A stretch of DNA of 64,000 nt from Bacteroidia bacterium (GCA_030430385.1 JAUIFO010000011.1:62001-126000); one strand, 5' to 3'. Counted from the stretch's first letter, positions 37,301-45,721 are shown. The notes: generated by a model not told the origin, from the sequence alone. Translations and numbers: made by a program.

Positions 37301-39236
37301 AACGTTCAATACGCAGACTTGTGAGTGGGATGTAACTGGTGAACAGCCACAAGAGCCAACAACAGCTTGTTATGAAACTGCAACGTTCAATACACAAACG
37401 TGTGAATGGGAGATAACTGGTGAACAACCACAAGAGCCAACTACAGCGTGTTACGAAACAGCTACTTTTGATACTCAAATCTGTAGATGGGTAGTTACAG
37501 GCGAACAACCACAAGAGCCAACTACTGAATGTTACGAGACAGCAACGTTCAACACGCAAACTTGTGAATGGGATGTAACTGGTGAACAACCACAAGAGCC
37601 AACTACAGCGTGTTACGAAACAGCAACGTTCAACACCCAAACTTGTGAGTGGGAGATAACTGGTGAACAACCAGAAGAACCAGCAACCGAGTGTTACGAG
37701 ACAGCAACGTTTAACACCCAAACTTGTGAGTGGGAGATAACTGGTGAACAACCAGAAGAACCAGCAACTGAGTGTTACGAGACAGCAACGTTTAACACCC
37801 AAACTTGTGAGTGGGATGTGACAGGTGTACAACCTCCTAAACCTATAGTTGAGTGTTATGAGACAACAACCTTCAATACTCAAACCTGTGAGTGGGATAT
37901 TACTGGTATTGAGCCAGTTATAATAGCTGAAGCTCCATTATGTGATGAGGATTTTGGAACCTATTCAGTTGTTGTAAATGTTAGTATTGGTAATGTTACA
38001 AGTAGTTTAGGAAATCCTGAAGACAACTTGGATGGTACTTGGATTGTAAGAGATATACCAATTGATAATGAAGTGACGATCACAACTTCACTTGATGATA
38101 CCTGTTTTGATTCAACCGTTGTGGAGTCTCCAGATTGTATCTGTATTGAATTAGATTTTGATTATACAGATGTAACTTGTTTTGAGCAAGAAGATGGTAG
38201 TATAATAGTGAATTCTGTTTCTGAAGGCGCTACAGTTACAATTAATGGTGAACCTTATGACGAAAATGCGTTATATGGTCCAGGAGATTATTTGATACGT
38301 GCTTTCTTCGAAGGAAATGATGATATCAGATGTATTATAGAAGAAGAGATTACCATTGTAGAACCTGTAGCAGTGGAAATGGAATTAACCTCTACTCATG
38401 TAACTTGTTATGGGGCTGATGATGGTACAATCACAATTACAAGTCTAAGTGAAGGTGCATACTATACAATCAAGTTAAATGGTATTGGTCCTGACTTAAG
38501 TGGTCAATCTACTTTTGGACCTGGAACTTATGTAGTTGAAGCGAAGCTTATAGAGAATAATACTGCAGATAGAAAAGCTTTTAATGGTTCAAAAGAGACT
38601 CGTGTAGAAAATCCATGTGTGGACGGTCAACTAGTAGTTATTGAAGAGCCAGCTCCAATTACATGTTCAATTGAAACTGTATATAGTGGTAATGTGTATT
38701 GTGGAAGCAAAAAAGGTTTCGGATTAGAAGTTAATACTTCTGGAGGTGTTGGAAATCTAACATATTCATGGGAAATGCTTGGAAACGGACCTAAGTTTGG
38801 TTGGTATTTTATGACAGATACAACTTCAGATAGTGTGGTATTCTTTGCTGGTGCTAATGGTGCTACAATGATGGTTACAGTGACAGACGAAAATGGTTGT
38901 TCCACACAATGTGAACTAGATGTTAAATCGTCATGTGGTAGTGAATTTGGAGGATATAACAATTACTTCCTTGCTAGAGAATCTGGATTTGATTTTGAAA
39001 TGTATCCTAACCCTTCAAAAGGGGACATAACAATAATTCCTAATAAAGTCGAAGGAAATACGGCTTTAGTTGAGGTGTTTAATCTTGTTGGAACTAAAAT
39101 TCTAACACAAAATGTATACCTTTTAAAAGAAAAAGGTATACATCTAAACTTCTCAGGGCTACCAAGTCAAGTGTATTATGTTAAGTTCATTACTAAAAAT
39201 GGATCAAAAATTAAAAAGCTTGTGATTGACAAATAA
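34320..39236 (+). CDS. Giant T9SS surface protein with P domain, VWA domain and Cys-rich 27-residue repeats
   Basis: A 1638-residue secreted protein. After a long N-terminus the signal peptide ends LISFGQ (about residue 46). A proprotein-convertase P domain follows (about 55-205, with TSDLEITLVAPGG and DGTWTLEICDDAGQDVGTL), then a VWA domain (about 215-425) with the MIDAS motif DESGS and FMTDGNPN, a DUF11-like segment, and 21 repeats of 27 residues (639-1205), each with two Cys and a CEWDVTGEQP core. SprB-like modules follow (VTCFEQEDGSI, VTCYGADDGTI, about 1280-1460), then a T9SS type A domain (MYPNPSKGDITI). The domain set suggests a cell-surface adhesin. It is monocistronic with a terminator. 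Confidence 0.9.
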   Translation: MNLFAINSTKVCCQSYNTQHFTLKVKRHVLLFLTFFFLGVLISFGQSFSGTTGSIDDNNCPTTNDFTASVTGVGVLGTTNFFNQVEINITHTYTSDLEITLVAPGGATSVLLSSNNGGGGNDFTNTVFRADAFTSIESGAAPFTGDYQPEGDLSNFDGINADGTWTLEICDDAGQDVGTLDSWEITFGTEAVEPFDCTNPINPSPSCNALKVIVVLDESGSIDSDTEEDVEAASLALANALKDTGAQMAFVEFASSADIPTYGGYTNWSLVNQDFINGLNNFSTGLVAQYGDNSNTTNEFTNWEDAMLKVLDLNAMMTADIVLFMTDGNPNRSVDSSGNPTTSGDHVQDAADQACIVKSQGSHIFALGVGTDINTTNLISVTGPILDDGPGNPTLTVLSADYGLISSGDLTQCFLDIAQSGCNNDLSLNKTVYAGHDGGVSCDGAKTIPNPSDSMVTYCFTVSNDGDQTISNLDFSDGDIGIDENNLTPAWQTSLDSGEEVTYYYEMTFSAGQTFPFNNTADVTGETPTGDPLSDSSSAEVTEPLCTPPSLTTGGITVCSESSSTIDLTALVTSDGTVSYHNSQLDADNNENALTNTDIDSPSSETTYYVRSEVDDACYVTDTIVISVTQAPEQPVLECWQTATINEQTCEWVVTGEQPEEPMTACYEIATFDNQLCQWIISGEQPVEPMTACYETTTFNTQTCEWDVTGEQPQEPTTACYETATFNTQTCEWDVTGEQPQEPTTACYETTTFNTQTCEWDVTGEQPEEPMTACYETATFNTQTCEWDVTGEQPQEPTTACYETATFNTQTCEWDVTGEQPQEPTTACYETATFNTQTCEWEITGEQPQEPTTACYETATFNTQTCEWDVTGEQPQEPTTACYETATFNTQTCEWDVTGEQPQEPTTACYETATFNTQTCEWDVTGEQPQEPTTACYEIATFNTQTCEWDVTGEQPQEPMTACYETATFNTQTCEWDVTGEQPQEPTTACYEIATFNTQTCEWDVTGEQPQEPTTACYETATFNTQTCEWEITGEQPQEPTTACYETATFDTQICRWVVTGEQPQEPTTECYETATFNTQTCEWDVTGEQPQEPTTACYETATFNTQTCEWEITGEQPEEPATECYETATFNTQTCEWEITGEQPEEPATECYETATFNTQTCEWDVTGVQPPKPIVECYETTTFNTQTCEWDITGIEPVIIAEAPLCDEDFGTYSVVVNVSIGNVTSSLGNPEDNLDGTWIVRDIPIDNEVTITTSLDDTCFDSTVVESPDCICIELDFDYTDVTCFEQEDGSIIVNSVSEGATVTINGEPYDENALYGPGDYLIRAFFEGNDDIRCIIEEEITIVEPVAVEMELTSTHVTCYGADDGTITITSLSEGAYYTIKLNGIGPDLSGQSTFGPGTYVVEAKLIENNTADRKAFNGSKETRVENPCVDGQLVVIEEPAPITCSIETVYSGNVYCGSKKGFGLEVNTSGGVGNLTYSWEMLGNGPKFGWYFMTDTTSDSVVFFAGANGATMMVTVTDENGCSTQCELDVKSSCGSEFGGYNNYFLARESGFDFEMYPNPSKGDITIIPNKVEGNTALVEVFNLVGTKILTQNVYLLKEKGIHLNFSGLPSQVYYVKFITKNGSKIKKLVIDK
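36234..37934 (+). repeat. Array of 21 tandem 81-bp (27-residue) repeats
   Basis: The unit encodes C-Y-E-T-A-T-F-N-T-Q-T-C-E-W-[DE]-[VI]-T-G-E-Q-P-x-E-P-x-x-x. Twenty units are complete and the last is degenerate. Synonymous variants cluster: early units use GACGTA and CCACAGGAG, middle units GATGTG and CCACAAGAG, and late units GAGATA and CCAGAAGAA, which indicates block-wise amplification. Confidence 0.93.
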
Positions 39237-39274
39237 TCAATAACCAGCCAACAGTTGATTTTTAGCAATCATCG

Positions 39275-39317
39275 ACACCTTTAATCCTAATTTATGGGAT
39301 TAGAGGTGTTATTTTTT
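39275..39317. terminator. Bidirectional terminator between convergent genes
   Basis: ACACCT and TAATCC (39275-39287) pair with GGATTA and AGGTGT (39297-39309), with one mismatch, and a T-run follows. It lies between the 34320 gene and the convergent DUF1579-like gene and can serve both. Confidence 0.85.
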
Positions 39318-39328
39318 AAAGATGATTT

Positions 39329-39889
39329 TTATTTTATGCAATCAATCTTCCAAGTTGGATAGACAATTTTCTCGCTAGTATCAACCCATTCGCCAATCCA
39401 TTTGTAACCTGTTTTACTCATATCATAAAAAGTCAATCGGTAAAAACCATCCATTCCATTAGGTGCTTTTTGGGCTCTGTAAAGTATGATTTTGTCATCT
39501 TTTTTATTCCCTTCCCAAACTGGAAATGTTGTAGAAGGTGCTTTGGTTGAAAACCAATGCACATACCATCTACTACTATCCTTTATAAATTGTCTGATAC
39601 TTCCAGAATGCGAACCATCTGGTTTATAGGTCATGTCTTGAATAGCTGTACCATTCATTATGTATTTCCATTCCCAAATAATTTCTTCGGAAGTATTCCA
39701 ACTGCCATCCTGTTTTCGGGTTGTTGAGGTGCATTTACAAGAGCCAATCATAGCATCGAAATCTCTAATTTGTTCCGGAGCTTCTGGATTTGGTACACCA
39801 TAAGGATGATCCTGTGAGGCATTAAATTCATATTGTCCAAAACAGATTGAAGTCATTAGCATAAAGCAAAAAATAAGTGTCGTTTTCAT
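39329..39889 (-). CDS. Secreted DUF1579-like protein
   Basis: A 186-residue protein with a signal peptide (MKTTLIFCFMLMTSICFGQ). The mature part resembles DUF1579/lipocalin-like proteins: DFDAMIGSCKCTSTTRKQDGSWNTSEEIIWEWKYIMNGTAIQ, then a row of beta strands (WYVHWFSTKAP, FYRLTFYDMSKTGYKWIGEWVD). It has two Cys near residue 51-53 and one near the C-terminus. Such proteins are thought to bind small hydrophobic ligands, but there is no direct evidence here. It lies 104 bases after the LytTR gene on the same strand. Confidence 0.7.
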   Translation of the reverse strand: MKTTLIFCFMLMTSICFGQYEFNASQDHPYGVPNPEAPEQIRDFDAMIGSCKCTSTTRKQDGSWNTSEEIIWEWKYIMNGTAIQDMTYKPDGSHSGSIRQFIKDSSRWYVHWFSTKAPSTTFPVWEGNKKDDKIILYRAQKAPNGMDGFYRLTFYDMSKTGYKWIGEWVDTSEKIVYPTWKIDCIK

Positions 39890-39993
39890 AAATGTTCTTT
39901 TTGATTGTATTCAAATGAAACTAAAAAAACTGAAACCTATTGAGCTATTGCAGAGAGTTAAGTTTATTTTGCAGTAAAGTGCGTTAAGAAATT

Positions 39994-40869
39994 CTAAATA
40001 CTATTTAAAAAGTCTTTAACGGTTTTAAGATTACTTTTAGACACAGGGACTTCTGTTTCGTTTTTAAGGATGAGATTAGGTGTATTTGCTAAATGCAACT
40101 CTTTGGCGAGATTCATATTAACAATGGCCTTTCTGTGAACCCGAAGAAAATTAGAATTAAGTTTTTCTTCTAAAGCTTTCAATGAGCTTCGCATTGTATA
40201 TGTTTTTTTGGAAGTTGTATGTACTTTTACACAGTAATCATCCGCTTCAATCCAGCTAATCTGATCTACAGGAATAATCTTTCGTTTGTTTCCAATTTTT
40301 ATATTTAAAACAGTAGATTTTTCATCTATTTTTCCTTTTAAAGCACTATAAAGTTTGTGGTTGGTGAGTTCCAATTCGGAAAGCTTTTGAACTTTAATTT
40401 GAAGCTTTTCATTTTCAAAATAAAAATATAGAATTAAGCTAATTGCGATATAACCCAATGTATAAATTGGCGCTTTTTGGTATGTAAAAAATGGAATGTA
40501 TTCTGAAAATAAATCTGTTAAAGAAAAAGTAGTTTCAGAAGATAAAATTTGACTTAGCGAGATGACTATGATATTCAGAAAGACTAATCCAAAAACAAGG
40601 AAAATGAGTTTGAAAATTGAGGATGTCGTTACTTTGTTTTGAGTAATTTTCTTTATAAATCCAATAAGGAAAAAGGAAAGCACTAACCAAATTAGCCAAC
40701 GGAAAGATTGTGCTTTCAAAATGCCAAAAAAGGTCACATCATTCGCTAATTGAAAACGTTTGATATAGTATAACTGCTGAAGCGTTTCAAAAGTAATTGC
40801 CATTCCAACAATTAGTATAATAATGAAGACACTTATTTTTGAATTTGATGTGAACGATTTCAGCGACAT
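39994..40869 (-). CDS. Membrane-bound LytTR-family transcriptional regulator
   Basis: A 291-residue protein with four hydrophobic segments in the N-terminal half (about residues 13-31, 47-66, 86-107 and 133-150) and a C-terminal LytTR DNA-binding domain (about 190-290). The LytTR marks are DQISWIEADDYCVKVHTTSKKTYTMRSSLKALEEKL, FLRVHRKAIVNM and a final VPVSKSNLKTVKDFL. There is no receiver domain, so it is a one-component membrane regulator. Its start overlaps the rluF stop by one base. Confidence 0.88.
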   Translation of the reverse strand: MSLKSFTSNSKISVFIIILIVGMAITFETLQQLYYIKRFQLANDVTFFGILKAQSFRWLIWLVLSFFLIGFIKKITQNKVTTSSIFKLIFLVFGLVFLNIIVISLSQILSSETTFSLTDLFSEYIPFFTYQKAPIYTLGYIAISLILYFYFENEKLQIKVQKLSELELTNHKLYSALKGKIDEKSTVLNIKIGNKRKIIPVDQISWIEADDYCVKVHTTSKKTYTMRSSLKALEEKLNSNFLRVHRKAIVNMNLAKELHLANTPNLILKNETEVPVSKSNLKTVKDFLNSI

Positions 40870-41615
40870 TATCTTTGTTTCGTTTTATAATGCTTTGTTG
40901 AGTGCTCTAACAACGTACTTAATTCTGAAAACTCTTTATCAGTTAACGGTCTATATTCACCTACAGGGACATCTAAAACGATATTCATAATCCTTATGCG
41001 TTTTAAGGTTAAAACCTCATAATTTAGATAACTACACATACGCCTAATTTGTCTGTTAAGACCTTGTGTTAAAACAATTTTGAAGGTGTACTTGTTAATT
41101 TTTTCAACCTTACATTTTTTAGTTTTTTGTTTGAGATCTTCTAGGTAAATGCCGCCAGACATTCTTGTAATGAAGGTTTGCGAAATAGGTTTGTCAACGG
41201 TAACAACATATTCCTTTTCATGATTATTACTCGCTCTCAATATTTTGTTTACGATATCGCCATCATCTGTAAGTAGAATAAGTCCTTCACTAGGTTTGTC
41301 TAAGCGTCCAATAGGAAAAATGCGTTTAGGATAATTAATAAAATCAATAATATTATCTTTTTCAACACGAGTATCTGTCGTACAAACGATACCTACAGGT
41401 TTGTTGAAAGCTAAATACACAAATTTTTGCTTGGTATTATTTACGATTTCACCATCAACTTTAACAATGTCGTTACTGCTAATTTTGGTTCCCATTTCGG
41501 GAATCTCATCATTGATAGTCACTCTACCTGCATCAATAAGTTTGTCGGCTTCTCTTCTTGAGCAATAGCCAGCTTCGCTCAGAAATTTGTTTATGCGTTT
41601 TAAATCTTCAGACAT
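40869..41615 (-). CDS. rluF: 23S rRNA pseudouridine synthase (RluF-type)
   Basis: It isomerises a uridine in 23S rRNA; the RluF branch acts at position 2604. The 248-residue protein has an N-terminal S4 RNA-binding domain (INKFLSEAGYCSRREADKLIDAGRVTINDE, residues 7-36) and the catalytic domain with GRLDKPSEGLILLTDDGD near residue 98 (Asp101 is the likely nucleophile), plus the C-terminal GLNRQIRRMCSYLNYEV. This long form with an S4 domain and the SEGLILLT variant points to RluF rather than RluB or RluE. It lies between the alpha/beta hydrolase and the LytTR gene. Confidence 0.88.
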   Translation of the reverse strand: MSEDLKRINKFLSEAGYCSRREADKLIDAGRVTINDEIPEMGTKISSNDIVKVDGEIVNNTKQKFVYLAFNKPVGIVCTTDTRVEKDNIIDFINYPKRIFPIGRLDKPSEGLILLTDDGDIVNKILRASNNHEKEYVVTVDKPISQTFITRMSGGIYLEDLKQKTKKCKVEKINKYTFKIVLTQGLNRQIRRMCSYLNYEVLTLKRIRIMNIVLDVPVGEYRPLTDKEFSELSTLLEHSTKHYKTKQR

Positions 41616-41634
41616 AGATCAAAAATACAATAAA

Positions 41635-42462
41635 CTAATTATTCATAAAGGCAATAATATGATTGTCTACGGTTTCAGATTTTAAACCATGGCCAAAACC
41701 TTCAGTAGTAATTAACTTAGCATTCTTGTAGAAACTTTTAAAATCTTCAGCATCGCTGTAAGGAATCACAGCATCATATTTGTCGTGAATCAGTAGGCCT
41801 TCCACAGAAATATCTTCAGAAAATCGTGCTGCATTGAAATAATCAGGAAGCTGATTGAAGCGTTCAAAAACCAAATTGTCTACAGCTTTAGAAACTCTTT
41901 TTGTATAACTCATCATTTTAGAATAACGATCAAAAACACCAACAAAATTTGAAGGCGCACCAAGTAACACTAATTTTTCTACACTAGGCAGTTTGTATTT
42001 ATGCTGAAAAAAAGTTGCAGCCATACCACCTACAGAATGACCAATTATAATGTTGACTTTAAACTTTTTAACAACAATGTTCATGCATTCAGAATAGAGG
42101 ATAGCATTAAACGTTTTTCCTGTTGATCGACCATGGGCAGGAGCATCCATAGCAATGACATTGTAATCTAAAGCCACCAATTTATCAATGAGTTCTCGCC
42201 ATCTAAACGAATTGCTCTCCCAACCATGTGCTAATAACACAGTTTGTTTTTTTCCTAGCCACCTATAAGTCATGATCTCAAGACCATCGTAACTGATGTC
42301 TTCTGTAAAGGCAGTACCAAGAAAATCACGTTCTAATTCTTTAAAGCGTTTTCGTCTAGGAGATGAAAAGAGTTTTATAGCCAATTTAGCAGCTAACTTT
42401 GGTGAAAACAATCCAATGAAATTAATCAGCGCACCAATACCTTTTGAAATAACCTGTTTCAT
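41635..42462 (-). CDS. Alpha/beta-fold hydrolase
   Basis: A 275-residue serine hydrolase of the alpha/beta fold. The oxyanion-hole segment is LLAHGWESNSFRW (about residues 75-87), the nucleophile elbow GHSVGG near residue 142, the acid probably Asp in HDKYDAVIPYSDA, and the catalytic His in GFGHGL near residue 258. There is no signal peptide; the hydrophobic N-terminus (GIGALINFIGLFSPKLAAKLAIKLF) may form an amphipathic membrane contact. The substrate is unknown. Its ATG is directly adjacent to the stop of the cupin gene, so the two are likely co-translated. Confidence 0.87.
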   Translation of the reverse strand: MKQVISKGIGALINFIGLFSPKLAAKLAIKLFSSPRRKRFKELERDFLGTAFTEDISYDGLEIMTYRWLGKKQTVLLAHGWESNSFRWRELIDKLVALDYNVIAMDAPAHGRSTGKTFNAILYSECMNIVVKKFKVNIIIGHSVGGMAATFFQHKYKLPSVEKLVLLGAPSNFVGVFDRYSKMMSYTKRVSKAVDNLVFERFNQLPDYFNAARFSEDISVEGLLIHDKYDAVIPYSDAEDFKSFYKNAKLITTEGFGHGLKSETVDNHIIAFMNN

Positions 42463-42825
42463 TTAAGATTCTCTGTTTACAAGTTCCATTGAAAAAGCAG
42501 GTGTGCATATAGCTATGTATTCACAAGATTCATCAAAAGGATTTGAATATTGAACTTTGGTGTTTTTATGTACTTTGATTGATTCTCCAGCACTAAGAAT
42601 GATAGATTCACCATCAATGATAAATTGCTTTTTACCTTTAATAATAAAGGTGTACTCATCAAAGGCTGGTGTTTGGAAAGGTTCACTCCATCCAGGAGGC
42701 GCAATCATGTGTGCTATGCTAATATCTTTATTATGATCTGTAGCTAGTCCAAAATGTTCCTGAATGACTTTTCCGTCTGTTGTAGGTACAATAAATGGGG
42801 CTTTTTGTACAGAATATGTTTTCAT
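42463..42825 (-). CDS. Cupin-domain protein
   Basis: A 120-residue single-domain cupin. The two cupin motifs are visible as PPGWSEPFQTPAFDEYTFIIKGKKQFIIDGE and the following SIILSAGESIKVHKNTKVQYSNPFDE. The first motif lacks the usual His pair (it has Phe and Glu), so metal binding is uncertain. It ends with a Cys-containing strand (EYIAICTPAFSMELVN). Cupins of this size may be isomerases, dioxygenases or sensors; no role can be chosen. It lies between the lipoprotein gene and the alpha/beta hydrolase on the same strand. Confidence 0.8.
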   Translation of the reverse strand: MKTYSVQKAPFIVPTTDGKVIQEHFGLATDHNKDISIAHMIAPPGWSEPFQTPAFDEYTFIIKGKKQFIIDGESIILSAGESIKVHKNTKVQYSNPFDESCEYIAICTPAFSMELVNRES

Positions 42826-42861
42826 TAGTTGTTAGGGAATATAGGGAATTAAGGAGCTTCA

Positions 42862-43419
42862 CTACCAATGTAAAATTAAATATTTGATCTTGGCATTGTC
42901 AGGAATTTGAACGGCTTCAATATTGATATCCATATTAAATCTAAGATTAGCTGGAAGCTCTTTTTTGTCAATTGTAAAACTTGCATTGATCTCATTAACT
43001 GAAACCACTACCGAATTAATTAACGTTGAAATTTTAGAAATCTTATAATTGTTATTAATATCTGCAAATGTGCTCAACACAGAGATGCCTTTTTCGGTTT
43101 TATATTTTGAATCAATAATTTGAACTGTACTTATTGTAGCAGTAGAGTCTAAGGCTTGCGAGGGTCTTAGAATAAGTAATTGCTTACCTTGTTTGTTTAA
43201 AACTTTGATGTCGTTATAATCTTCAATAAACTCGTCACCTTTAATTGATGTTACAATTGAATCATTAGGAAATACAGAAGCTAGATCTTTAACTTGAGTT
43301 GAATCTGTTAAAAAACCAACATTGTGTTTGCTGATTTGAAAAGGGTCTTGTTCTTTTTCAGTAGAGCAACTTACTAATGTTGCAATAATGAGTAATGAGG
43401 CTATGATATGTTTTGTCAT
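42862..43419 (-). CDS. Lipoprotein of unknown function
   Basis: A 185-residue protein with a lipoprotein signal (MTKHIIASLLIIATLVSC, Cys18). The mature part has ISKHNVGFLTDSTQVKDLASVFPNDSIV, a pattern of small beta-rich periplasmic proteins, and a long run of polar strands. I recognise no domain. It lies 29 bases after the HerA-like ATPase gene and 36 bases before the cupin gene, so it is probably in the same operon; the functional link is unclear. Confidence 0.7.
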   Translation of the reverse strand: MTKHIIASLLIIATLVSCSTEKEQDPFQISKHNVGFLTDSTQVKDLASVFPNDSIVTSIKGDEFIEDYNDIKVLNKQGKQLLILRPSQALDSTATISTVQIIDSKYKTEKGISVLSTFADINNNYKISKISTLINSVVVSVNEINASFTIDKKELPANLRFNMDINIEAVQIPDNAKIKYLILHW

Positions 43420-43448
43420 TTGTCTTATAGAAACTATTTAGGGAGTAT

Positions 43449-44981
43449 TTATTTCATCATTTTAGTTAAAATACCGAGAACACTTCGTATTACAGTTGGA
43501 CTACTCAGTACTTTAATAATAGGGTTTTGTCTCGTGCTTGTACGTCTTGTTTTACGTTTGGTTTCAGCTTTTTTAATAGCTTCTTGTTCTTTACGAGCTT
43601 TTTCTTTGGCTTCTTCTGCTTCAGCAATTTCAATTTTTTTATTGAGCATTTCATAAGCACTTTCACGATCTACTTCATCGTTGTACTTTTTGGCGAGTTT
43701 AGATTTACCAAGTAAAGTGCCTAATTCGCGTTCAGTCAAGACATCCATTCTACTCATTGGTGCTCGCATCATAGTAGCTGCTAACGGCGTTGGTTTTCCT
43801 TTTTCGTTCAATGCTGAAACTAAAGCTTCTCCAATTCCCAGAGATGTTAATACATCTGCAGTATCGTAATAAGCTGTATCTGGATAGTTTTGTGCAGTAA
43901 GTTTTATGGCTTTTCTATCTTTAGCTGTAAATGCTCTTAACGCATGTTGTACTTTGAGTCCGAGTTGTCCTAAAACAGCTTCAGGAACATCAGTAGGATT
44001 TTGAGTAACAAAGTACAGACCAACACCTTTACTTCTAATAAGTTTTACGATGCTTTCAATTTGATTAAGGAGCGCTTTGGAAGCTTCATTGAAAATAAGA
44101 TGCGCTTCATCAATAAACATAATGAGTTCTGGTCGACCACTATCACCTTGTTCAGGGAAAGTTGAGTAGATTTCAGCAAGTAAACTCAACATAAATGTTG
44201 AAAATAACTTAGGACGATCTTGAATATCTGTTAACCGAATGATATTAATATAGCCTCTGCCTTCGTCATTAATACGAAGCAAGTCATCAACTTCAAAAGA
44301 GGTTTCGCCAAAGAATAAGTCGGCACCTTGCTGCTCTAATTCAATCACTTTACGTAATATGGCTCCAGTTGAAGCTGTCGAGATTCGTCCATAAGCTTCA
44401 GTAAATTCTGCTTTACCTTCTTGAGTCGCATATTGCAGAATTTTCTTAAAGTCTTTTAAATCAAGAAGTGGTAATTTATTGTCATCACAATATTTAAAAA
44501 TGACGGCAACCACTCCAGATTGTGTTTCCGTAAGGTCTAAAATTCTAGAAAGAAGAACAGGTCCAAATTCGCTAACTGTTGCTCTCAGTCTAACACCATC
44601 TTGTTCAGATAAGGTTAAAACTTCAACAGGAAAGGATTTTGCATCAAAAGGCAATCCAATTTTTTCATGACGTTCATCAATTTTAGGGTGTCCTGGACTC
44701 GGTTGCGCTAAGCCGCTCAAATCTCCTTTAATATCCATAAGTAAAACAGGAACACCTTTATCACTCAAATTTTCAGCTAATACTTGAAGTGTTTTAGTTT
44801 TTCCTGTTCCTGTTGCACCAGCAATCAAACCATGTCTGTTCATAGTTTTTAAAGGAACATTCACATAAGAATTTGTAATGGTTTCTCCATCCAGCATTGC
44901 AGAACCAAGCGTTAAGAATTCACCTTTGCAAACATTTCCGTCTGCGATATCTTTAATAAATTGATCTCTTCTGTTCATCAT
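43449..44981 (-). CDS. HerA-like ATPase (DUF853 family)
   Basis: A 510-residue P-loop ATPase of the HerA/FtsK superfamily, usually annotated as a helicase HerA-like or DUF853 protein. The Walker A is GATGTGKTKTLQ near residue 54, Walker B LIMFIDEAHLIFNEA near 292, and an arginine/sensor region follows (KLIRSKGVGLYFVTQNPTDVPEAVLGQLG). A charged coiled-coil tail (IEIAEAEEAKEKARKEQEA, about 450-470) ends the protein. No NurA nuclease is nearby. The biological role of this branch is poorly known; ATP-driven DNA or protein translocation is the general expectation. Confidence 0.9.
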   Translation of the reverse strand: MMNRRDQFIKDIADGNVCKGEFLTLGSAMLDGETITNSYVNVPLKTMNRHGLIAGATGTGKTKTLQVLAENLSDKGVPVLLMDIKGDLSGLAQPSPGHPKIDERHEKIGLPFDAKSFPVEVLTLSEQDGVRLRATVSEFGPVLLSRILDLTETQSGVVAVIFKYCDDNKLPLLDLKDFKKILQYATQEGKAEFTEAYGRISTASTGAILRKVIELEQQGADLFFGETSFEVDDLLRINDEGRGYINIIRLTDIQDRPKLFSTFMLSLLAEIYSTFPEQGDSGRPELIMFIDEAHLIFNEASKALLNQIESIVKLIRSKGVGLYFVTQNPTDVPEAVLGQLGLKVQHALRAFTAKDRKAIKLTAQNYPDTAYYDTADVLTSLGIGEALVSALNEKGKPTPLAATMMRAPMSRMDVLTERELGTLLGKSKLAKKYNDEVDRESAYEMLNKKIEIAEAEEAKEKARKEQEAIKKAETKRKTRRTSTRQNPIIKVLSSPTVIRSVLGILTKMMK

Positions 44982-45052
44982 TCAAAATTTGCATAAAAAT
45001 AGTGTAATTTTAGTCAAGTTTAAAATCAACTAAAATCAAAAATATATTGTTG

Positions 45053-45082
45053 TTGAAAACTGCCAACTAATCAATATATTTG
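45053..45082 (+). promoter_or_regulatory. Promoter of queE (TTG-N19-TATATTTG)
   Basis: A TTG (45053-45055) and a TATATTTG (45075-45082) are separated by 19 bases, the best-spaced Bacteroidota promoter in the window. The -7 box ends 6 bases before the queE ATG, so the message would have little or no leader. Confidence 0.7.
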
Positions 45083-45088
45083 TAGGCT

Positions 45089-45721
45089 ATGACAAGACGC
45101 GAACGACAAGAACTTATTGATAAAGGATTACTATTGCCTTTAATGGAAGAATTTTACACCATTCAAGGTGAAGGCTACCATAAAGGAACTGCTGCATACT
45201 TTGTTAGGATAGGTGGTTGTGATGTAGGTTGTCATTGGTGCGACGTAAAAGAAAGTTGGTTAGCAGAATTGCATCCTCCAACAGCGACAGAACAGATTGT
45301 TGAAAATGCTGTAAAGTATAGCAATACTATTGTAGTAACAGGAGGAGAGCCTTTAACTTGGGATATGGGACCACTCACAGAACAACTAAAAGCTAAAGGT
45401 GTACAAACCCATATTGAAACCTCTGGTGCATATAAGTTAACTGGTCAATGGGATTGGATATGTTTGTCGCCCAAAAAAATGAAGCTGCCAACTGATGAGG
45501 TTTACAGTAAAGCTCATGAACTCAAGTGTATTGTTTACAATAAAGACGATTTTAAATTTGCAGAAGAACAAGCCTCAAAAGTTAATGATGGTTGTATGTT
45601 GTATTTGCAACCAGAATGGAGTAAACGTGACAAAATGATGCCTCAAATCGTCGATTATGTCATGGCTAACCCTAAATGGAAAGTGTCATTACAGACGCAT
45701 AAGTACCTAAATATTCCATAA
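45089..45721 (+). CDS. queE: 7-carboxy-7-deazaguanine synthase
   Basis: A radical-SAM enzyme that makes 7-carboxy-7-deazaguanine on the way to queuosine. The 210-residue protein carries the cluster-binding motif C-x3-C-x2-C as GGCDVGCHWCDVKESW (about residues 48-63), preceded by FYTIQGEGYHKGTAAYFVRIGG, and the TGGEPL segment near residue 89. A C-terminal PKWKVSLQTHKYLNIP completes it. The gene is intact. Its last 16 codons reappear downstream at 52093-52140 with only synonymous changes. It has its own promoter, and the next gene begins 32 bases later. Confidence 0.95.
   Translation: MTRRERQELIDKGLLLPLMEEFYTIQGEGYHKGTAAYFVRIGGCDVGCHWCDVKESWLAELHPPTATEQIVENAVKYSNTIVVTGGEPLTWDMGPLTEQLKAKGVQTHIETSGAYKLTGQWDWICLSPKKMKLPTDEVYSKAHELKCIVYNKDDFKFAEEQASKVNDGCMLYLQPEWSKRDKMMPQIVDYVMANPKWKVSLQTHKYLNIP

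Noticed and set aside
36345..37883. Long open frame of 512 codons on the minus strand
   Set aside because: It lies wholly inside the 27-residue repeat array. The repeat unit is 81 bases, divisible by three, so one stop-free antisense frame in a unit stays open through the array. The product is a low-complexity Cys/Leu/Trp mirror without domain features.
36234..37934. CRISPR array
   Set aside because: The 81-bp units are contiguous with no unique spacers and are translated within one long protein; no cas genes are near.
42463..43419. Toxin-antitoxin or defence system in the HerA region
   Set aside because: The HerA-like ATPase could suggest a HerA-nuclease defence pair, but its neighbours are a lipoprotein, a cupin and an alpha/beta hydrolase, with no nuclease.
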